Shown: piece by piece, positions 35,884 through 44,797 of the stretch
Numbering within the stretch: position 1 is the first letter of the stretch
Layout: every line of letters starts with the position of its first letter
From: Aquidulcibacter paucihalophilus
GTDB taxonomy: Bacteria; Pseudomonadota; Alphaproteobacteria; Caulobacterales; Aquidulcibacteraceae
Assembly (NCBI RefSeq): GCF_002105465.1
Contig: NZ_NCSQ01000171.1
Location: forward strand, 62,510-126,509
DNA: 64,000 nt
Direction of reading: 5' to 3'
The notes under the pieces: generated by a model
Database searches by the model: none
What the model was told of the DNA's origin: nothing
What the model saw: the letters and a program-made list of their open reading frames with translations, nothing else
Made by a program: the position numbers and the translations under genes

Positions 35884-37502
35884 GCCCAGACTTGTGTCGA
35901 CCACGGGCCCATTTGGGTTGTGGTGATGTCCCCAGAAGTGAAGATGCAGCTGCGCTCCGCCAAGAGCGCGACGATTGGCTCTGGTAGAGGCCAAGGCTCG
36001 CTGGACAAATTCACGCAAACCAAGCCATGCGTGCCGCGCCGATAGACAAATAAGGATTCGTGCTCGGGCAGCAGATCTTCATAGGCTCCAAAAACCCAAG
36101 TTTCGGGATCTTTTGTCCGAAGCTCTAACAAGCCATGGCAAAAGGCCCAGGCAGAATGTTCGTCCCCCTGCTGGGTAGCTAAATCCACACCTCCACGATT
36201 GGGGGTAGGTTTTAGCCACGGTTTGCCCGCGCCGAATCCACCTTCAGGGGTCCAGGGATAGGGGGTGCGGGCATGATCGCGCGTCATTGCGACGGCTTTG
36301 GCTAGGGATTCGGCTTCGCTATTGCCTTTGGACTTCGCCAAGCGATAGGTGGTCTTCGCCCAAACATCGTCCAATTCCTCAACTTTTGTGATGATCGTAT
36401 CACCCAATCCTAATTCATCGCCCTGATAAATAAAGGGCGTGGCACGTTGTAGAATATAACTAGCTGCCAAGGCTTTTGCGACCAGCTTGGTCTCCGCCTT
36501 TGGGTCACCAAAGCGGGCGATGAAACGGCGGAGGTCATGATTGCCCACGACACAGGAATTCCAGCCATCCGGACCAATGCCCTTATCCCAACGATCAAAT
36601 ACACTTTTGAACCACACACGATCCCAATCCTCACCCTGACGTGAACCCGTATGGTCTACAAAATCAAAGTGATAGATCATGTGCAGCATGGGGTCTGCAG
36701 GATTCACGATGGCCGCAGCCCGTTCTGGATTAAGGCCCGGCCCCTCTCCAATCGCGACGCAATCATAACGATCAAAAACCTCACGCCGCATATCCCGCAG
36801 CCATTCATGTAAACGGGGACCGCCCGCCAACATATGATAAAGCGGCATCGGCCTAGGGTCTGGCGCATCGGGTAGCCCAGGCGGTTTTGAGATAACGGTT
36901 ACGACGTCAAGACGGAAGCCGCTTACGCCCTTATCTAGCCAAAACCGCATGGCACCATATATCTCATTGCGGACAGCCGGGTTCTCCCAATTTAGATCTG
37001 CCTGCGTCTTATCGAACAGATGGAGATAATAGGCTGAATCACCCTCAGGCTTAGACCAAGCCGGACCACCAAAGATGGACTGCCAATTATTGGGCTTATC
37101 CCGCCAAATATAATAGTCGCGATAAGGCCCACCTGGATCGGCGAGGGCCGCTTGAAACCATGGGTGATCAATAGAAGTGTGATTGAGCGCAATATCCAAA
37201 ACGACTTTAAGGTCCAGACGTTTGGCTTCAGCCAATAGCGCCTCAAAATCCGCCATCGTCCCAAACAGAGGATCAATCTCGCGATAGCCCGACATGTCAT
37301 AGCCATTATCGACCATGGGTGAGCGGAAGATCGGCGACAACCAGACAATCCCAGCCCCTAAGGCCTTAACTGCACGAAGGCCCGCGGTTATTCCGGCTAA
37401 ATCACCCACACCATCGCCATTGGCATCGCGAAAGGACCGTGGATAAATCTGATAGACCGAGCGGGTCTTCCACCAAGTCTCTCTGGGTGTGTGGCCGCTC
37501 AT
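35880..37502 (-). CDS. GH13 alpha-glucosidase / oligo-1,6-glucosidase-like
   Basis: A cytoplasmic glycoside hydrolase of family 13, 540 residues, without signal peptide. The (beta/alpha)8 barrel motifs are present: VYQIYPRSFRDANGDGVGDL (15-34), DIALNHTS (103-110), nucleophile Asp199 in GFRLDVV, acid/base Glu253 in AIGEGPG and the transition-state Asp323 in VVGNHDLRR. It probably cleaves alpha-1,4 or alpha-1,6 glucosides of short oligosaccharides. No sugar transporter or regulator is adjacent. It starts directly after the smr stop, so it is likely the last gene of the Tim44-mltA-smr run, perhaps a recent addition. Confidence 0.87.
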   Translation of the reverse strand: MSGHTPRETWWKTRSVYQIYPRSFRDANGDGVGDLAGITAGLRAVKALGAGIVWLSPIFRSPMVDNGYDMSGYREIDPLFGTMADFEALLAEAKRLDLKVVLDIALNHTSIDHPWFQAALADPGGPYRDYYIWRDKPNNWQSIFGGPAWSKPEGDSAYYLHLFDKTQADLNWENPAVRNEIYGAMRFWLDKGVSGFRLDVVTVISKPPGLPDAPDPRPMPLYHMLAGGPRLHEWLRDMRREVFDRYDCVAIGEGPGLNPERAAAIVNPADPMLHMIYHFDFVDHTGSRQGEDWDRVWFKSVFDRWDKGIGPDGWNSCVVGNHDLRRFIARFGDPKAETKLVAKALAASYILQRATPFIYQGDELGLGDTIITKVEELDDVWAKTTYRLAKSKGNSEAESLAKAVAMTRDHARTPYPWTPEGGFGAGKPWLKPTPNRGGVDLATQQGDEHSAWAFCHGLLELRTKDPETWVFGAYEDLLPEHESLFVYRRGTHGLVCVNLSSEPWPLPEPIVALLAERSCIFTSGDITTTQMGPWSTQVWA

Positions 37503-38108
37503 CTAAGCATCCTTCAGCGCTTTCAACAGGACATAATAAGCGCCGCTACCGCCATGACGTGGGTGGGCAGAAGCATAACCAGAGACATGCTCCCGGATGC
37601 CTTGACCGCTCAGCCATTCTGGTAGGCGGCGACGGATGACGCCGGGTTGGGGTGTCAGATAATCCTCACCAATTTCGACCGCGCGACCTTTGCCCGTCAC
37701 CACCAAAACGCAGCGCGCGCCGCTAGACCGCATGCGGACCAGAAAGCCAGAAAGCGCAGTTTGAGCATCCATTTGTCGATAGCCATGCAAATCAAGTGTG
37801 CCGTCAATGTCCAGCTTACCGCGTCGTATCTTTTTGTGCCCGGAAGCATCTGAAACCAGAGTCGCCGGTTTGTTCTCTGGCTTTGGGGCAGGAGACACCG
37901 GTACATGTCGGGCCGCTTTTGCTCGCTTAAGCACCAAATGGGGTAACTCCGGTGCAGGCTTTTGAATGACCTTTGACACCGAGGCGCTTGCCGGCGGAAG
38001 GTCGTCTCCTTCTGTTTTGGGTTTTCCATGGCCATAAGGCCGCACAGTTCGGGCAACCCGATGCCACAGTTTTGCTTCCTCCGGCATCAAATCGCGACGC
38101 CGGCTCAT
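37503..38108 (-). CDS. Smr/MutS2-domain endonuclease
   Basis: A 201-residue protein with a C-terminal Smr domain, a small nuclease-like fold also found in MutS2. The signature LDIDGTLDLHGYRQ-type start (LDLHG near residue 106), the central VLVVTGKGR and the final GGSGAYYVLLKAL are present. The first 90 residues are basic and proline-rich, probably disordered. It stands between mltA and the glucosidase with almost no spacing. The mltA-smr pair beside Tim44 is a common origin-proximal group in alphaproteobacteria. Confidence 0.87.
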   Translation of the reverse strand: MSRRRDLMPEEAKLWHRVARTVRPYGHGKPKTEGDDLPPASASVSKVIQKPAPELPHLVLKRAKAARHVPVSPAPKPENKPATLVSDASGHKKIRRGKLDIDGTLDLHGYRQMDAQTALSGFLVRMRSSGARCVLVVTGKGRAVEIGEDYLTPQPGVIRRRLPEWLSGQGIREHVSGYASAHPRHGGSGAYYVLLKALKDA

Positions 38109-38110
38109 AC

Positions 38111-39460
38111 TCAGCGGCCTGCGCTAGCGGCGGGTGTGGGGTTCATGCCCTTTGGCAAAAGCACCCAGAACCGCACGTCATGATTGATCCGGCCAGCCCG
38201 CAATCCTGCCTCTGGCCCCGTGCCCCAATAAAGATCCCCTCGGATGGGGCCACGAATGGCTCCGCCTGTATCTTGGGCGACGACCAAACGGCGCAAGCTG
38301 ACATCGGCAGACAGGGCCACGCGCGGGGCATCCGCTACCAAGAAGATGGGAACGCCATACGCATGATAGCTCGTATCCACAGCGAGCGACCCATTTGCTT
38401 CTAAAGCGGCCTGCTGCCCGCCTCTTGGCCCAAGGCTGGGGTCCTTAATGGGTTCAAGACGGAAAAACACGGTGCGTGGGTTCGCATTCAAAACTTCACG
38501 CGCTTCCTTGGGAGATGCCGTCTTAAACCACGTTTTGATTGCATCCATCGAAGCGCCATTGACCGGTAATGCTCCACGGCGAATCAATTCTTGCGCATTT
38601 GACCCAAAGCGATGCCCATTATGGGCGGCAAAAGCGGCACGAACTTGTGTGCCATCCTCAAATTGTAGTCGGCCAGAACCTTGAACCTGCAAGGACAACA
38701 CCTCTGCCGGCTCTCCCCAGGCCAATACGGGCGCAGTGTTTTCGTTGATTTGAGCCCGTGACCAATAAGGGACAACTTTTCCCCGCTCCATCCGAGCGAC
38801 GATAGAGCGATTACGAAGCGTGGGATCGAATTGACCTAGGTCAATTTCAAACAAGTCTGAAGGTCTGGCCTGTATAGGCTCCGAAAGTACGGAGGTCTTT
38901 ACCCGCGACGCGGCCATGATTGGCTCATAATAGCCAGTTAGTCTTCCGATGTCGGTGGTTTCGGTTGAGACACGCCAAGCCTGAAACTGGCTTTCCCAGA
39001 AGCTGCGATCTTCAAGACTGGGATCTTGGGCCAAAGCACAAACCTCGGCCCAATCACCTATACGACCTGAATAAGTCGCAATCGGAGACAAAAACTGGTC
39101 TTTGGGCCGGGCTTGAGAGATTGCACAAGAACGAACCAGTGCGCGCCGCGCTGCCCCTACATCGGTCTCCGTCCAATCTGGCAGGCCTTCAAATGCAACT
39201 TGGCTAAACTGCAAAGGTACAATATCGGCCGGCGGCACTGGTGCGGCAGAAGCCGTAATCGGGCTCGTTGCCGATCTTAAAGGTGTCGCGGGCGCTACCG
39301 CTACGGGCGGCGGAGGTACCACTGTTGCCGCCACAGGCGCGGGTGACGGCATTGGTTGTGGAGCTGGTACAGGCACGGGTGATGGTGCCACCGTGGCGCA
39401 GGCCGCGAGGAAAACCGGCACCAAGCCTGATGCGGCCAAAAGACCCAAAGATCGACGCAT
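38111..39460 (-). CDS. mltA: Membrane-bound lytic murein transglycosylase A
   Basis: MltA cleaves the glycan strands of peptidoglycan at the outer membrane, forming anhydromuropeptides. The 449-residue product begins with a lipoprotein signal (LAACAT lipobox, Cys at about residue 21) and a long Pro/Val/Ala linker (about 25-80). The MltA domain follows, with LTGYYEP, EVLSLQVQGSGRL and the 3D domain at the C-terminus (AQDTGGAIRGPIRGDLYWG, AGRINHDVRFWVLLP) that bears the catalytic Asp. It lies two bases behind the Tim44-like gene. Confidence 0.92.
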   Translation of the reverse strand: MRRSLGLLAASGLVPVFLAACATVAPSPVPVPAPQPMPSPAPVAATVVPPPPVAVAPATPLRSATSPITASAAPVPPADIVPLQFSQVAFEGLPDWTETDVGAARRALVRSCAISQARPKDQFLSPIATYSGRIGDWAEVCALAQDPSLEDRSFWESQFQAWRVSTETTDIGRLTGYYEPIMAASRVKTSVLSEPIQARPSDLFEIDLGQFDPTLRNRSIVARMERGKVVPYWSRAQINENTAPVLAWGEPAEVLSLQVQGSGRLQFEDGTQVRAAFAAHNGHRFGSNAQELIRRGALPVNGASMDAIKTWFKTASPKEAREVLNANPRTVFFRLEPIKDPSLGPRGGQQAALEANGSLAVDTSYHAYGVPIFLVADAPRVALSADVSLRRLVVAQDTGGAIRGPIRGDLYWGTGPEAGLRAGRINHDVRFWVLLPKGMNPTPAASAGR

Positions 39461-39462
39461 GT

Positions 39463-40086
39463 TTAGGCGGTCCGGACTGCGCTCAAGAGCCAGTTTGGAT
39501 CGCGCGCGTCAACAGAACGCTCAAACGTCCAGATTTCATCAGCTGCACGCAAGCCATCGCCGCCATCGGCTAGGTCGGACGAGAAAGCTACATCAATGCG
39601 GGCAATCTTGCCGTCCAACTCGGCATCGACGATTTTCGCATCGCTCAACCGAATGACTTCAATCTTAGGCGCATTCGCGGCCCGACGCTCATCCATCGCA
39701 ACCTTATAGGCTTCGAATACATCGGCATCGACGAGGCCTTTCAACGTCTCCTCATCTCCAGAGCCATAAGCGGTTACGATCATCTCATAAGCCGCTTTCG
39801 CGCCATCCAAGAAGTTACCTGCACTGAAACCGCGTTGGGCTGCACCGATCGCCTTCAGACCAGCAGCACCAGGCCCATCATAGTCCTTGACCGGGAACGG
39901 CAGGACTTTGCCGTTTTCATCGGCGGATGCGGGCGTGTCTGTATCGCCCTTGTCGGCAGGCGCATCTGGTAAACCAAATCGTGGCTGCCGCATGGGAGGT
40001 GGCTCAGCGCCACGGTTTTGGCCTAGCACTTGGTACAAACGGCCAAGGACGAGTGCTGCCACAACGGCAAAAAAGACTATTTCCAT
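39463..40086 (-). CDS. Tim44/TimA-like membrane-anchored protein
   Basis: A 207-residue protein with an N-terminal membrane anchor (MEIVFFAVVAALVLGRLYQVLG) and a C-terminal Tim44-like domain of about 130 residues (FLDGAKAAYEMIVTAYGSGDEETLKGLV through EIWTFERSVDARDPNWLL). In mitochondria Tim44 links the import channel to Hsp70; the bacterial protein is of uncertain role. The reading frame extends to 40203, but homology starts at 40086. secB is divergent, and mltA follows closely on the same strand; this group flanks the origin in many alphaproteobacteria. Confidence 0.88.
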   Translation of the reverse strand: MEIVFFAVVAALVLGRLYQVLGQNRGAEPPPMRQPRFGLPDAPADKGDTDTPASADENGKVLPFPVKDYDGPGAAGLKAIGAAQRGFSAGNFLDGAKAAYEMIVTAYGSGDEETLKGLVDADVFEAYKVAMDERRAANAPKIEVIRLSDAKIVDAELDGKIARIDVAFSSDLADGGDGLRAADEIWTFERSVDARDPNWLLSAVRTA

Positions 40087-40222
40087 GGTTTTCGATCCGG
40101 TTCCGCTTGGTTTTAAATGGCGGTCTTTCTCACATATAGGGTGCAATGTGGCGTAAGTCAGCCACTTGGTTGCCGTAAAGGGCTGTTGCGTGCTAGCCAC
40201 CACAGCTTCTGGAGATCATCAC

Positions 40223-40723
40223 ATGACAGACGAAACGGCCTCTGCGCCACTAGAAAACGGTTCTTTAGCGAATGGTGGGGCCGAAACTGCCCCTTCGGTC
40301 CGTGTTTTAGCCCAATATGTAAAGGATTTTTCGTTTGAAAATCCAAATGCACCAAATTCCTTGCGGGAAGGTGTACAGCCAAAAATCGATCTTCAATTAG
40401 ACGTGAGCGCCCGGGCGATGGATGAATCCGGCGTTTTTGAAGTCGATTTGAAGATCAATGCGCGCAGTGATCGCGAAGGTCAGACCCAATTCATCATCGA
40501 GTTGGTGTATTCAGGCTTGTTCCAGTTCGCCAATGTTCCTGGTGAAGCTTTGGAGCCCCTGTTGTTGGCTGAATGTCCGAAGATTCTCTTCCCATTTGCG
40601 CGCCAATTGATTGCGACGAACAGCCAAGCCGGTGGCTATCCGCCGTTGATGTTGGATCCAATGGATTTTGGCGCACTTTATGCCACTCAGCGCATTGAGC
40701 GGTCCGGCGGTCAGCCTTCCTAA
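40223..40723 (+). CDS. secB: Protein-export chaperone SecB
   Basis: SecB keeps preproteins unfolded and hands them to SecA. The 166-residue protein has a flexible acidic N-terminus, then VRVLAQYVKDFSFENPNAP, the FEVDLKINARS strand, the FQFANVPGEALEPLLL region and the helix CPKILFPFARQLI. Length and motifs are typical of alphaproteobacterial SecB. GGAG lies 8 bases upstream of the ATG at 40223, which decides against the longer frame from 40166. It is convergent with dnaQ, with overlapping stops. Confidence 0.94.
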   Translation: MTDETASAPLENGSLANGGAETAPSVRVLAQYVKDFSFENPNAPNSLREGVQPKIDLQLDVSARAMDESGVFEVDLKINARSDREGQTQFIIELVYSGLFQFANVPGEALEPLLLAECPKILFPFARQLIATNSQAGGYPPLMLDPMDFGALYATQRIERSGGQPS

Positions 40724-41466
40724 GCGATTGCCTGCCCCTTTTCGGCAAGGAACTTGTGCCAAGCCGGTTCCTTGCCAAGGGTGGCAATAAAGGCGCGGTG
40801 CGCTTCTATTTCTTCTGAAGTAGATAAGGGCTCTAAAGCTTGGTGTCGTTCGCGCCTTGGCTTTCCGGCTTTGGTTTCCAAAATGCCTTGCGTCGTTTGG
40901 TTCGGGGCCTGAGCCGCCTCGACAGGATCGAGAAAATCGAGACGCCTTTCCCGGCCCCCTTTTAGTTCAAGATAAACCGCGGCGAGCAATTGGGAGTCCA
41001 GCAAGGCCCCGTGTTTATCGCGTGCGGTCAAATCAATGTTTAACCTACGGCATAAAGCATCCAGAGAGGCTGGAGCACCAGGATATTTTTTGCGCGCGAT
41101 CACTAAGGTATCGACACAGCGTTCTTTTGGAATCAACGGCAGGCCCAGGCGCCCAAGCTCAGCATTCAAAAAGCGTCGATCAAATTCGGCATTATGCGCC
41201 ACAAGCGGGGCATCGCCGATAAAAGCCAATAACTCTTCAACCACCTCCGACGCACCAAACACTGGCTTATCGGCCAAAAACTCATTGGTCAGGCCGTGAA
41301 CCCGAACCACTTCAGCTGGGACATCGCGCTCAGGATTGATATAGCGATGGAAAGTCGCGCCGGTCGGAACAAGGTCGATTAACTCAACACAACCGATTTC
41401 GACAATTCGGTCGCCCCGCTCCGGGTCAGTTCCAGTGGTTTCAGTATCAAAAACGATTTCGCGCAT
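40720..41466 (-). CDS. dnaQ: DNA polymerase III epsilon subunit
   Basis: The proofreading 3'-5' exonuclease of the replicative polymerase. The 248-residue product has the DEDDh exonuclease motifs: Exo I VFDTETTGTDP (residues 5-15), Exo II VAHNAEFDRRFL and Exo III with DKHGALLDSQLLAAVYLEL. A C-terminal tail of about 60 residues should bind the alpha subunit. It is the last gene of the leftward ppsR-maf-aroE-coaE-dnaQ run, separated from coaE by one base, and shares overlapping stops with secB. Confidence 0.93.
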   Translation of the reverse strand: MREIVFDTETTGTDPERGDRIVEIGCVELIDLVPTGATFHRYINPERDVPAEVVRVHGLTNEFLADKPVFGASEVVEELLAFIGDAPLVAHNAEFDRRFLNAELGRLGLPLIPKERCVDTLVIARKKYPGAPASLDALCRRLNIDLTARDKHGALLDSQLLAAVYLELKGGRERRLDFLDPVEAAQAPNQTTQGILETKAGKPRRERHQALEPLSTSEEIEAHRAFIATLGKEPAWHKFLAEKGQAIA

Positions 41467-41467
41467 C

Positions 41468-42067
41468 TTATTTTTCCGCTGCCGCCATCAAGGCGGCATA
41501 AACTTTCCCAACTTGTTCGCGTGCCACGTCAAGCCCTAAGCCAGTCTCGATGACAAAATTGGACTCAGCCCTCTTTATCTCATCAGGAGTCTGACGGGCT
41601 AAAATCGCCTGAAACTTCTCCTCTGTCATGCCGGGGCGGGCCAGAACCCGTGCCTTTTGAATATCAGCCGGGCAAGAAACGACGATCACCGCGTCCACAT
41701 AAGCTTCGCCACCGGTTTCAAATAAGAGCGGTACATCAACGATTACCAAAGGTGCCGCTTTTTCTCGTTCAGCAGCCAAAAAGTCCGCGCGATCCTTACC
41801 GACCAAGGGGTGCACGATGGCTTCGATTTGTTTCAGAAGCGTCGGGTCTTGTAAAATTCTAGATGTTAGAACGCTTCGATCAACACCTTGAGGGCCAATT
41901 GCTTCGGGGACTAACGCCTGAAGCGGGCCAATTGCGGCACCCGCCGGGCTATAGAGACGGTGAACGGCAGCATCAGCATCCCAAACAGGCACGCCCAAAT
42001 CTTGAAACATGGCCGAGGTTGTCGATTTCCCCATACCGATAGAGCCGGTCAGCGCCACAATCTTCAT
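41468..42067 (-). CDS. coaE: Dephospho-CoA kinase
   Basis: CoaE carries out the last step of coenzyme A synthesis, phosphorylating the ribose 3'-OH of dephospho-CoA. The P-loop GSIGMGKSTT is at residues 8-17, DADAAVHRLY follows, and the lid region VVSCPADIQKARVLAR is typical. Length (199 residues) is normal. It overlaps aroE by four bases and lies in the conserved aroE-coaE-dnaQ string. Confidence 0.94.
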   Translation of the reverse strand: MKIVALTGSIGMGKSTTSAMFQDLGVPVWDADAAVHRLYSPAGAAIGPLQALVPEAIGPQGVDRSVLTSRILQDPTLLKQIEAIVHPLVGKDRADFLAAEREKAAPLVIVDVPLLFETGGEAYVDAVIVVSCPADIQKARVLARPGMTEEKFQAILARQTPDEIKRAESNFVIETGLGLDVAREQVGKVYAALMAAAEK

Positions 42068-42915
42068 GCAGTAAGCGCCTTCTCCAACGTGTGTAGGCCG
42101 TCTTGCAGATTAGGTAAAATGCCAAACCAATGCTGAAACGCCAAGGCTCCTTGCCCGGCCAACATACCAAGCCCATCAAGATAGCGACGTTTATGGCTTT
42201 TTGCGCTCTCTAAATAGGCGGTCATGCGAGGCGAATAGATGGTGTCATAAATGATCGCATCCGGATGGGTCGGCGAAAAATCCGGAGAAAACGGCGCTTG
42301 GTTATTAAGACCTTGACTGGTAGCGTTGATAACAAGGCTGGAATTGGCCAAATTCTGCGACAGGTCCTGCCACGTTCCAACACGAATTTGTTGTGGATTT
42401 AGCTGATCAGCGATTTTCTGCGCCCGTGCTTGATCGCGATTAATCACGCAAATTTCTTTATCACTATGGGCAGACAAGGCAGCAAGAATAGATCTGGCTG
42501 CACCTCCTGCACCCAAGACAACAATATGGCCCTCCAGACTGCGCCATTGTGCTGCACGGTTATCGAGGTCCGCGACCAATCCGTCTCCATCGGTATTGTT
42601 GGCGTCATAACCACGGCCTGTCCGGTCCAAACTCAAACAATTAGCGGCACCAATCAACCGCACTCGGTCAGACTGCTGTAAAGCTGCCGCTGCAGCACGT
42701 TCTTTAAATGGGGTCGTAATATTCAGTCCACAGACATCGCTAGCTGCCAAGCCTTCTAAGGCTGTTTCAAAATTTTCCGGCTCGACCGGTAAAGCCACAT
42801 AGAGCGCGTTAAACCCATGGGCTTGAATCCATGAATTCTGCAAAATAGGTGACATGGAATGGCGTACGGGATTGCCCAAAACCGCATAAAGCTCTGTCGA
42901 TCCAGTTATCTTCAT
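42064..42915 (-). CDS. aroE: Shikimate dehydrogenase
   Basis: NADPH-dependent reduction of 3-dehydroshikimate in aromatic amino acid synthesis. The 283-residue enzyme has the substrate motif GNPVRHSMSP, the catalytic Lys in NITTPFKE (canonical NVTxPHK, so His is Phe here), NNTDGDG with the catalytic Asp, and the nucleotide loop VVLGAGGAARS. The C-terminal GLGMLAGQGALAFQHW is standard. It overlaps maf and coaE by four bases on each side (ATGA type), so all are co-translated. Confidence 0.94.
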   Translation of the reverse strand: MKITGSTELYAVLGNPVRHSMSPILQNSWIQAHGFNALYVALPVEPENFETALEGLAASDVCGLNITTPFKERAAAAALQQSDRVRLIGAANCLSLDRTGRGYDANNTDGDGLVADLDNRAAQWRSLEGHIVVLGAGGAARSILAALSAHSDKEICVINRDQARAQKIADQLNPQQIRVGTWQDLSQNLANSSLVINATSQGLNNQAPFSPDFSPTHPDAIIYDTIYSPRMTAYLESAKSHKRRYLDGLGMLAGQGALAFQHWFGILPNLQDGLHTLEKALTA

Positions 42916-43499
42916 GTTTGCAGTTCCCCATGAAGACGCAGAAAGGCCAAAACTTCTAACAATGGCAGACCTAGAATCGAGAAAAAATCGCCTTCGACGC
43001 GCTCAAATAATTGCGCGCCCGGACCCTCAAATTGATAACAACCAACACTTGAAAGGGCCTCATGACCATAAGCCCTTAGATAATCCCGCAAAAAAGCATC
43101 AGAGAATGCCCGCATGGTGAGTTTGGGGCTCGTGACCAAGCGCCAAATGACTTGACCGTCTTTAGCAATCACGGATGCACATTCTAAACTATGGGTTTTG
43201 CCGCGCAACTCAGATAAACGTTCAAAAGCTTCTTCTAAAGTCTCGGCCTTATCAAAGGAACGACCGTCAAACGCAAGAATTTGGTCGCATCCAAGTACAA
43301 ACCCGCTGTGCTTCTGCGAAACTTTAACAGCTTTGAGTTCAGCTAATTTGTCGGCCTGATTTCGTGGGCTAGCACCTTCAGCGCGCATGGCCTCTTTGAC
43401 GGCATCTTCATTAACCCCAGATCCAACCGCCTGAAACTCGACACCGGCTTGCGAAAGGATTTGTTTTCGAATGGCGCTGGTAGAAGCAAGCGTCAACAT
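42912..43499 (-). CDS. Maf-family nucleotide pyrophosphatase
   Basis: Maf proteins hydrolyse non-canonical or cell-cycle-relevant nucleoside triphosphates and affect septation. The 195-residue product has the N-terminal LASTSAIRKQILSQAGVEF (canonical SxSxxR), LGCDQIL with the catalytic Asp, and EGPGAQLFERVEGDFFSILGLPL near the C-terminus. The last motif differs in detail between the YhdE and YceF branches and I do not assign one. It lies between ppsR and aroE in the conserved origin-proximal run. Confidence 0.91.
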   Translation of the reverse strand: MLTLASTSAIRKQILSQAGVEFQAVGSGVNEDAVKEAMRAEGASPRNQADKLAELKAVKVSQKHSGFVLGCDQILAFDGRSFDKAETLEEAFERLSELRGKTHSLECASVIAKDGQVIWRLVTSPKLTMRAFSDAFLRDYLRAYGHEALSSVGCYQFEGPGAQLFERVEGDFFSILGLPLLEVLAFLRLHGELQT

Positions 43500-43501
43500 G
43501 A

Positions 43502-44371
43502 TTATCTCGCATTCCGCTCGGCAAGCAGGTTTAAGATCGCGGCAGAGGTTTCCTCAATAGATCGGCGCGTCACGTCAATAACCGGCCAATTTTGCCTTTC
43601 AAACAGACGGTTAGCATCTGTTATCTCCTCACGAACCGCATCTTCATCAACATATTCGCTCGTCGCATCCGCATTGAGAGACAAAAGTCGATTTCGCCGT
43701 ATAGCAATCAAACGGTCGGGTGAAACCCGAAGGCCGACTACCAAAGGCTTTGTTAGCTCCAATAAGGCTTGCGGAATTGGCGCTTTGGGAACCAGTGGAA
43801 AATTGCCAGTACGAATACCACGGTTGGCCAAATAAATGGAGGTTGGGGTTTTCGACGTGCGGCTTACGCCAACTAAAACAACTTCAGCCTGATTGAATTC
43901 ATGTACCATTTGACCGTCATCGTGAGCCATTGTGTAATTGAGCGCATCGATCCGTCGGAAGTAATTTTCATCAAGCGCCTGTTTAGACCCGGTCTTTTCA
44001 CCGGCCCGCATTTTCAAATGATGTTCCCACATGGTGAGAACTTGGTCCAAAAGCGGTAGTGCTGGGATGCCTAGACGCTTGCAATGGTCTACCAACACAT
44101 CACGTAAATCGTGCGCGGCGATGGTGAAAAGGACTACCCCTGGAAAAGACTCAATTTCTGCCAAGACGCGGTCCAGCTGGCGACGGGAGCGCACAAGATA
44201 GTAGGAATGCTCCAACGGAGTCACGCCTTCAAACAAAGGCGCAACCGCCCGCAATACGGCATTCAGCGTCTCGCCAGTCGAGTCAGACACCAAATGTACA
44301 TTTAGAAACGTGGACATGCGCATTTGGAAGGTGTGGCTGACGAAGCAGTCTGGATCAAGGTTTTCATACAT
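43502..44371 (-). CDS. PPSR/PDRP-type kinase-pyrophosphorylase (DUF299)
   Basis: A bifunctional serine/threonine kinase and phosphorylase that regulates pyruvate phosphate dikinase or PEP synthetase. The signature VHLVSDSTGETLN lies near the N-terminus, and the nucleotide-binding loop VLVGVSRTSKTPTSIYLANRG is at about residues 165-185. The start is uncertain: 44371, 44323 and 44317 are all possible and none has a good Shine-Dalgarno. It is the first gene of the leftward operon and its upstream region is the probable origin, exactly as DUF299 flanks the origin in Caulobacter and Rickettsia. Confidence 0.9.
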   Translation of the reverse strand: MYENLDPDCFVSHTFQMRMSTFLNVHLVSDSTGETLNAVLRAVAPLFEGVTPLEHSYYLVRSRRQLDRVLAEIESFPGVVLFTIAAHDLRDVLVDHCKRLGIPALPLLDQVLTMWEHHLKMRAGEKTGSKQALDENYFRRIDALNYTMAHDDGQMVHEFNQAEVVLVGVSRTSKTPTSIYLANRGIRTGNFPLVPKAPIPQALLELTKPLVVGLRVSPDRLIAIRRNRLLSLNADATSEYVDEDAVREEITDANRLFERQNWPVIDVTRRSIEETSAAILNLLAERNAR

Positions 44372-44420
44372 GATCGGGTCAAACTTCTTGGAGTCTCACC
44401 CGGCCATCCCGGTAGGGCTG

Positions 44421-44435
44421 TTAATAACTTGTTAA
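44421..44435. promoter_or_regulatory. CtrA-type box in the origin
   Basis: TTAATAACTTGTTAA is an exact TTAA-N7-TTAA. CtrA binds such sites in Caulobacter and silences the origin in swarmer cells. Two imperfect half-conserved copies follow within 45 bases, suggesting an array. Confidence 0.65.
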
Positions 44436-44642
44436 AAGGGCTTAATGAATCTCTAAGAAACGCGGTTAATTTTGTATGAATATGTGAGGCAAATCGTCGC
44501 TTGTGTACTACCAGCGAAAAAGCCATGCGGAACTTTTCTCGAACATCCACAAGGCTGGTAAGATGTTGAAATTAGCATCCCCGTTGGGGGTAACTGTCAC
44601 CCTATTCGGCAAGCAATCACATGATTTTCAGAGCTTTTCAGC

Positions 44643-44661
44643 CTCTCCACCCTGTGGAGAA
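44643..44661. promoter_or_regulatory. Inverted pair of DnaA-box-like sequences
   Basis: TCTCCAC, a CCT spacer and GTGGAGA form a tight inverted repeat. The right arm read on the minus strand is TTCTCCACA, one mismatch from TTATCCACA; the left arm CTCTCCACC is weaker. Position inside the ppsR-hemE gap supports DnaA binding. Confidence 0.5.
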
Positions 44662-44797
44662 AACAGGGGCAAAAGCTGATAAACCGCTTGAGAAATCCCG
44701 TTAGGTCATGCAGGTGACTTACGAGGATCAGTCTATCCACCGCACTACTGTCTACTGATTCAAGAATCTAAATCTTATAAGGGAAGGGGAGCCCGAG

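Larger units (their letters stand above)
44372..44797. other. Probable chromosomal replication origin (oriC)
   Basis: This 426-base gap lies between ppsR (DUF299) and hemE, the place of the experimentally known Caulobacter origin. It contains a perfect CtrA-type site TTAA-N7-TTAA (44421-44435) with two degenerate copies beside it (44442-44456 and 44466-44480). Several near-matches to the DnaA box TTATCCACA are present: TTCTCCACA (minus strand, 44653-44661), ACATCCACA (44543-44551), CTATCCACC (44733-44741) and TAGTACACA (minus, 44502-44510). Four GANTC sites for CcrM methylation lie at 44391, 44447, 44757 and 44764. Genes on both sides point away from it, and plus-strand coding sequence to its right is G-rich in the lines I counted. 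No exact DnaA consensus is present. Confidence 0.75.

Noticed and set aside
44757-44790. Promoter for hemE around TTATAA
   Set aside because: A -10-like TATAAG is present, but no -35 box at 16-18 bases; left uncalled.
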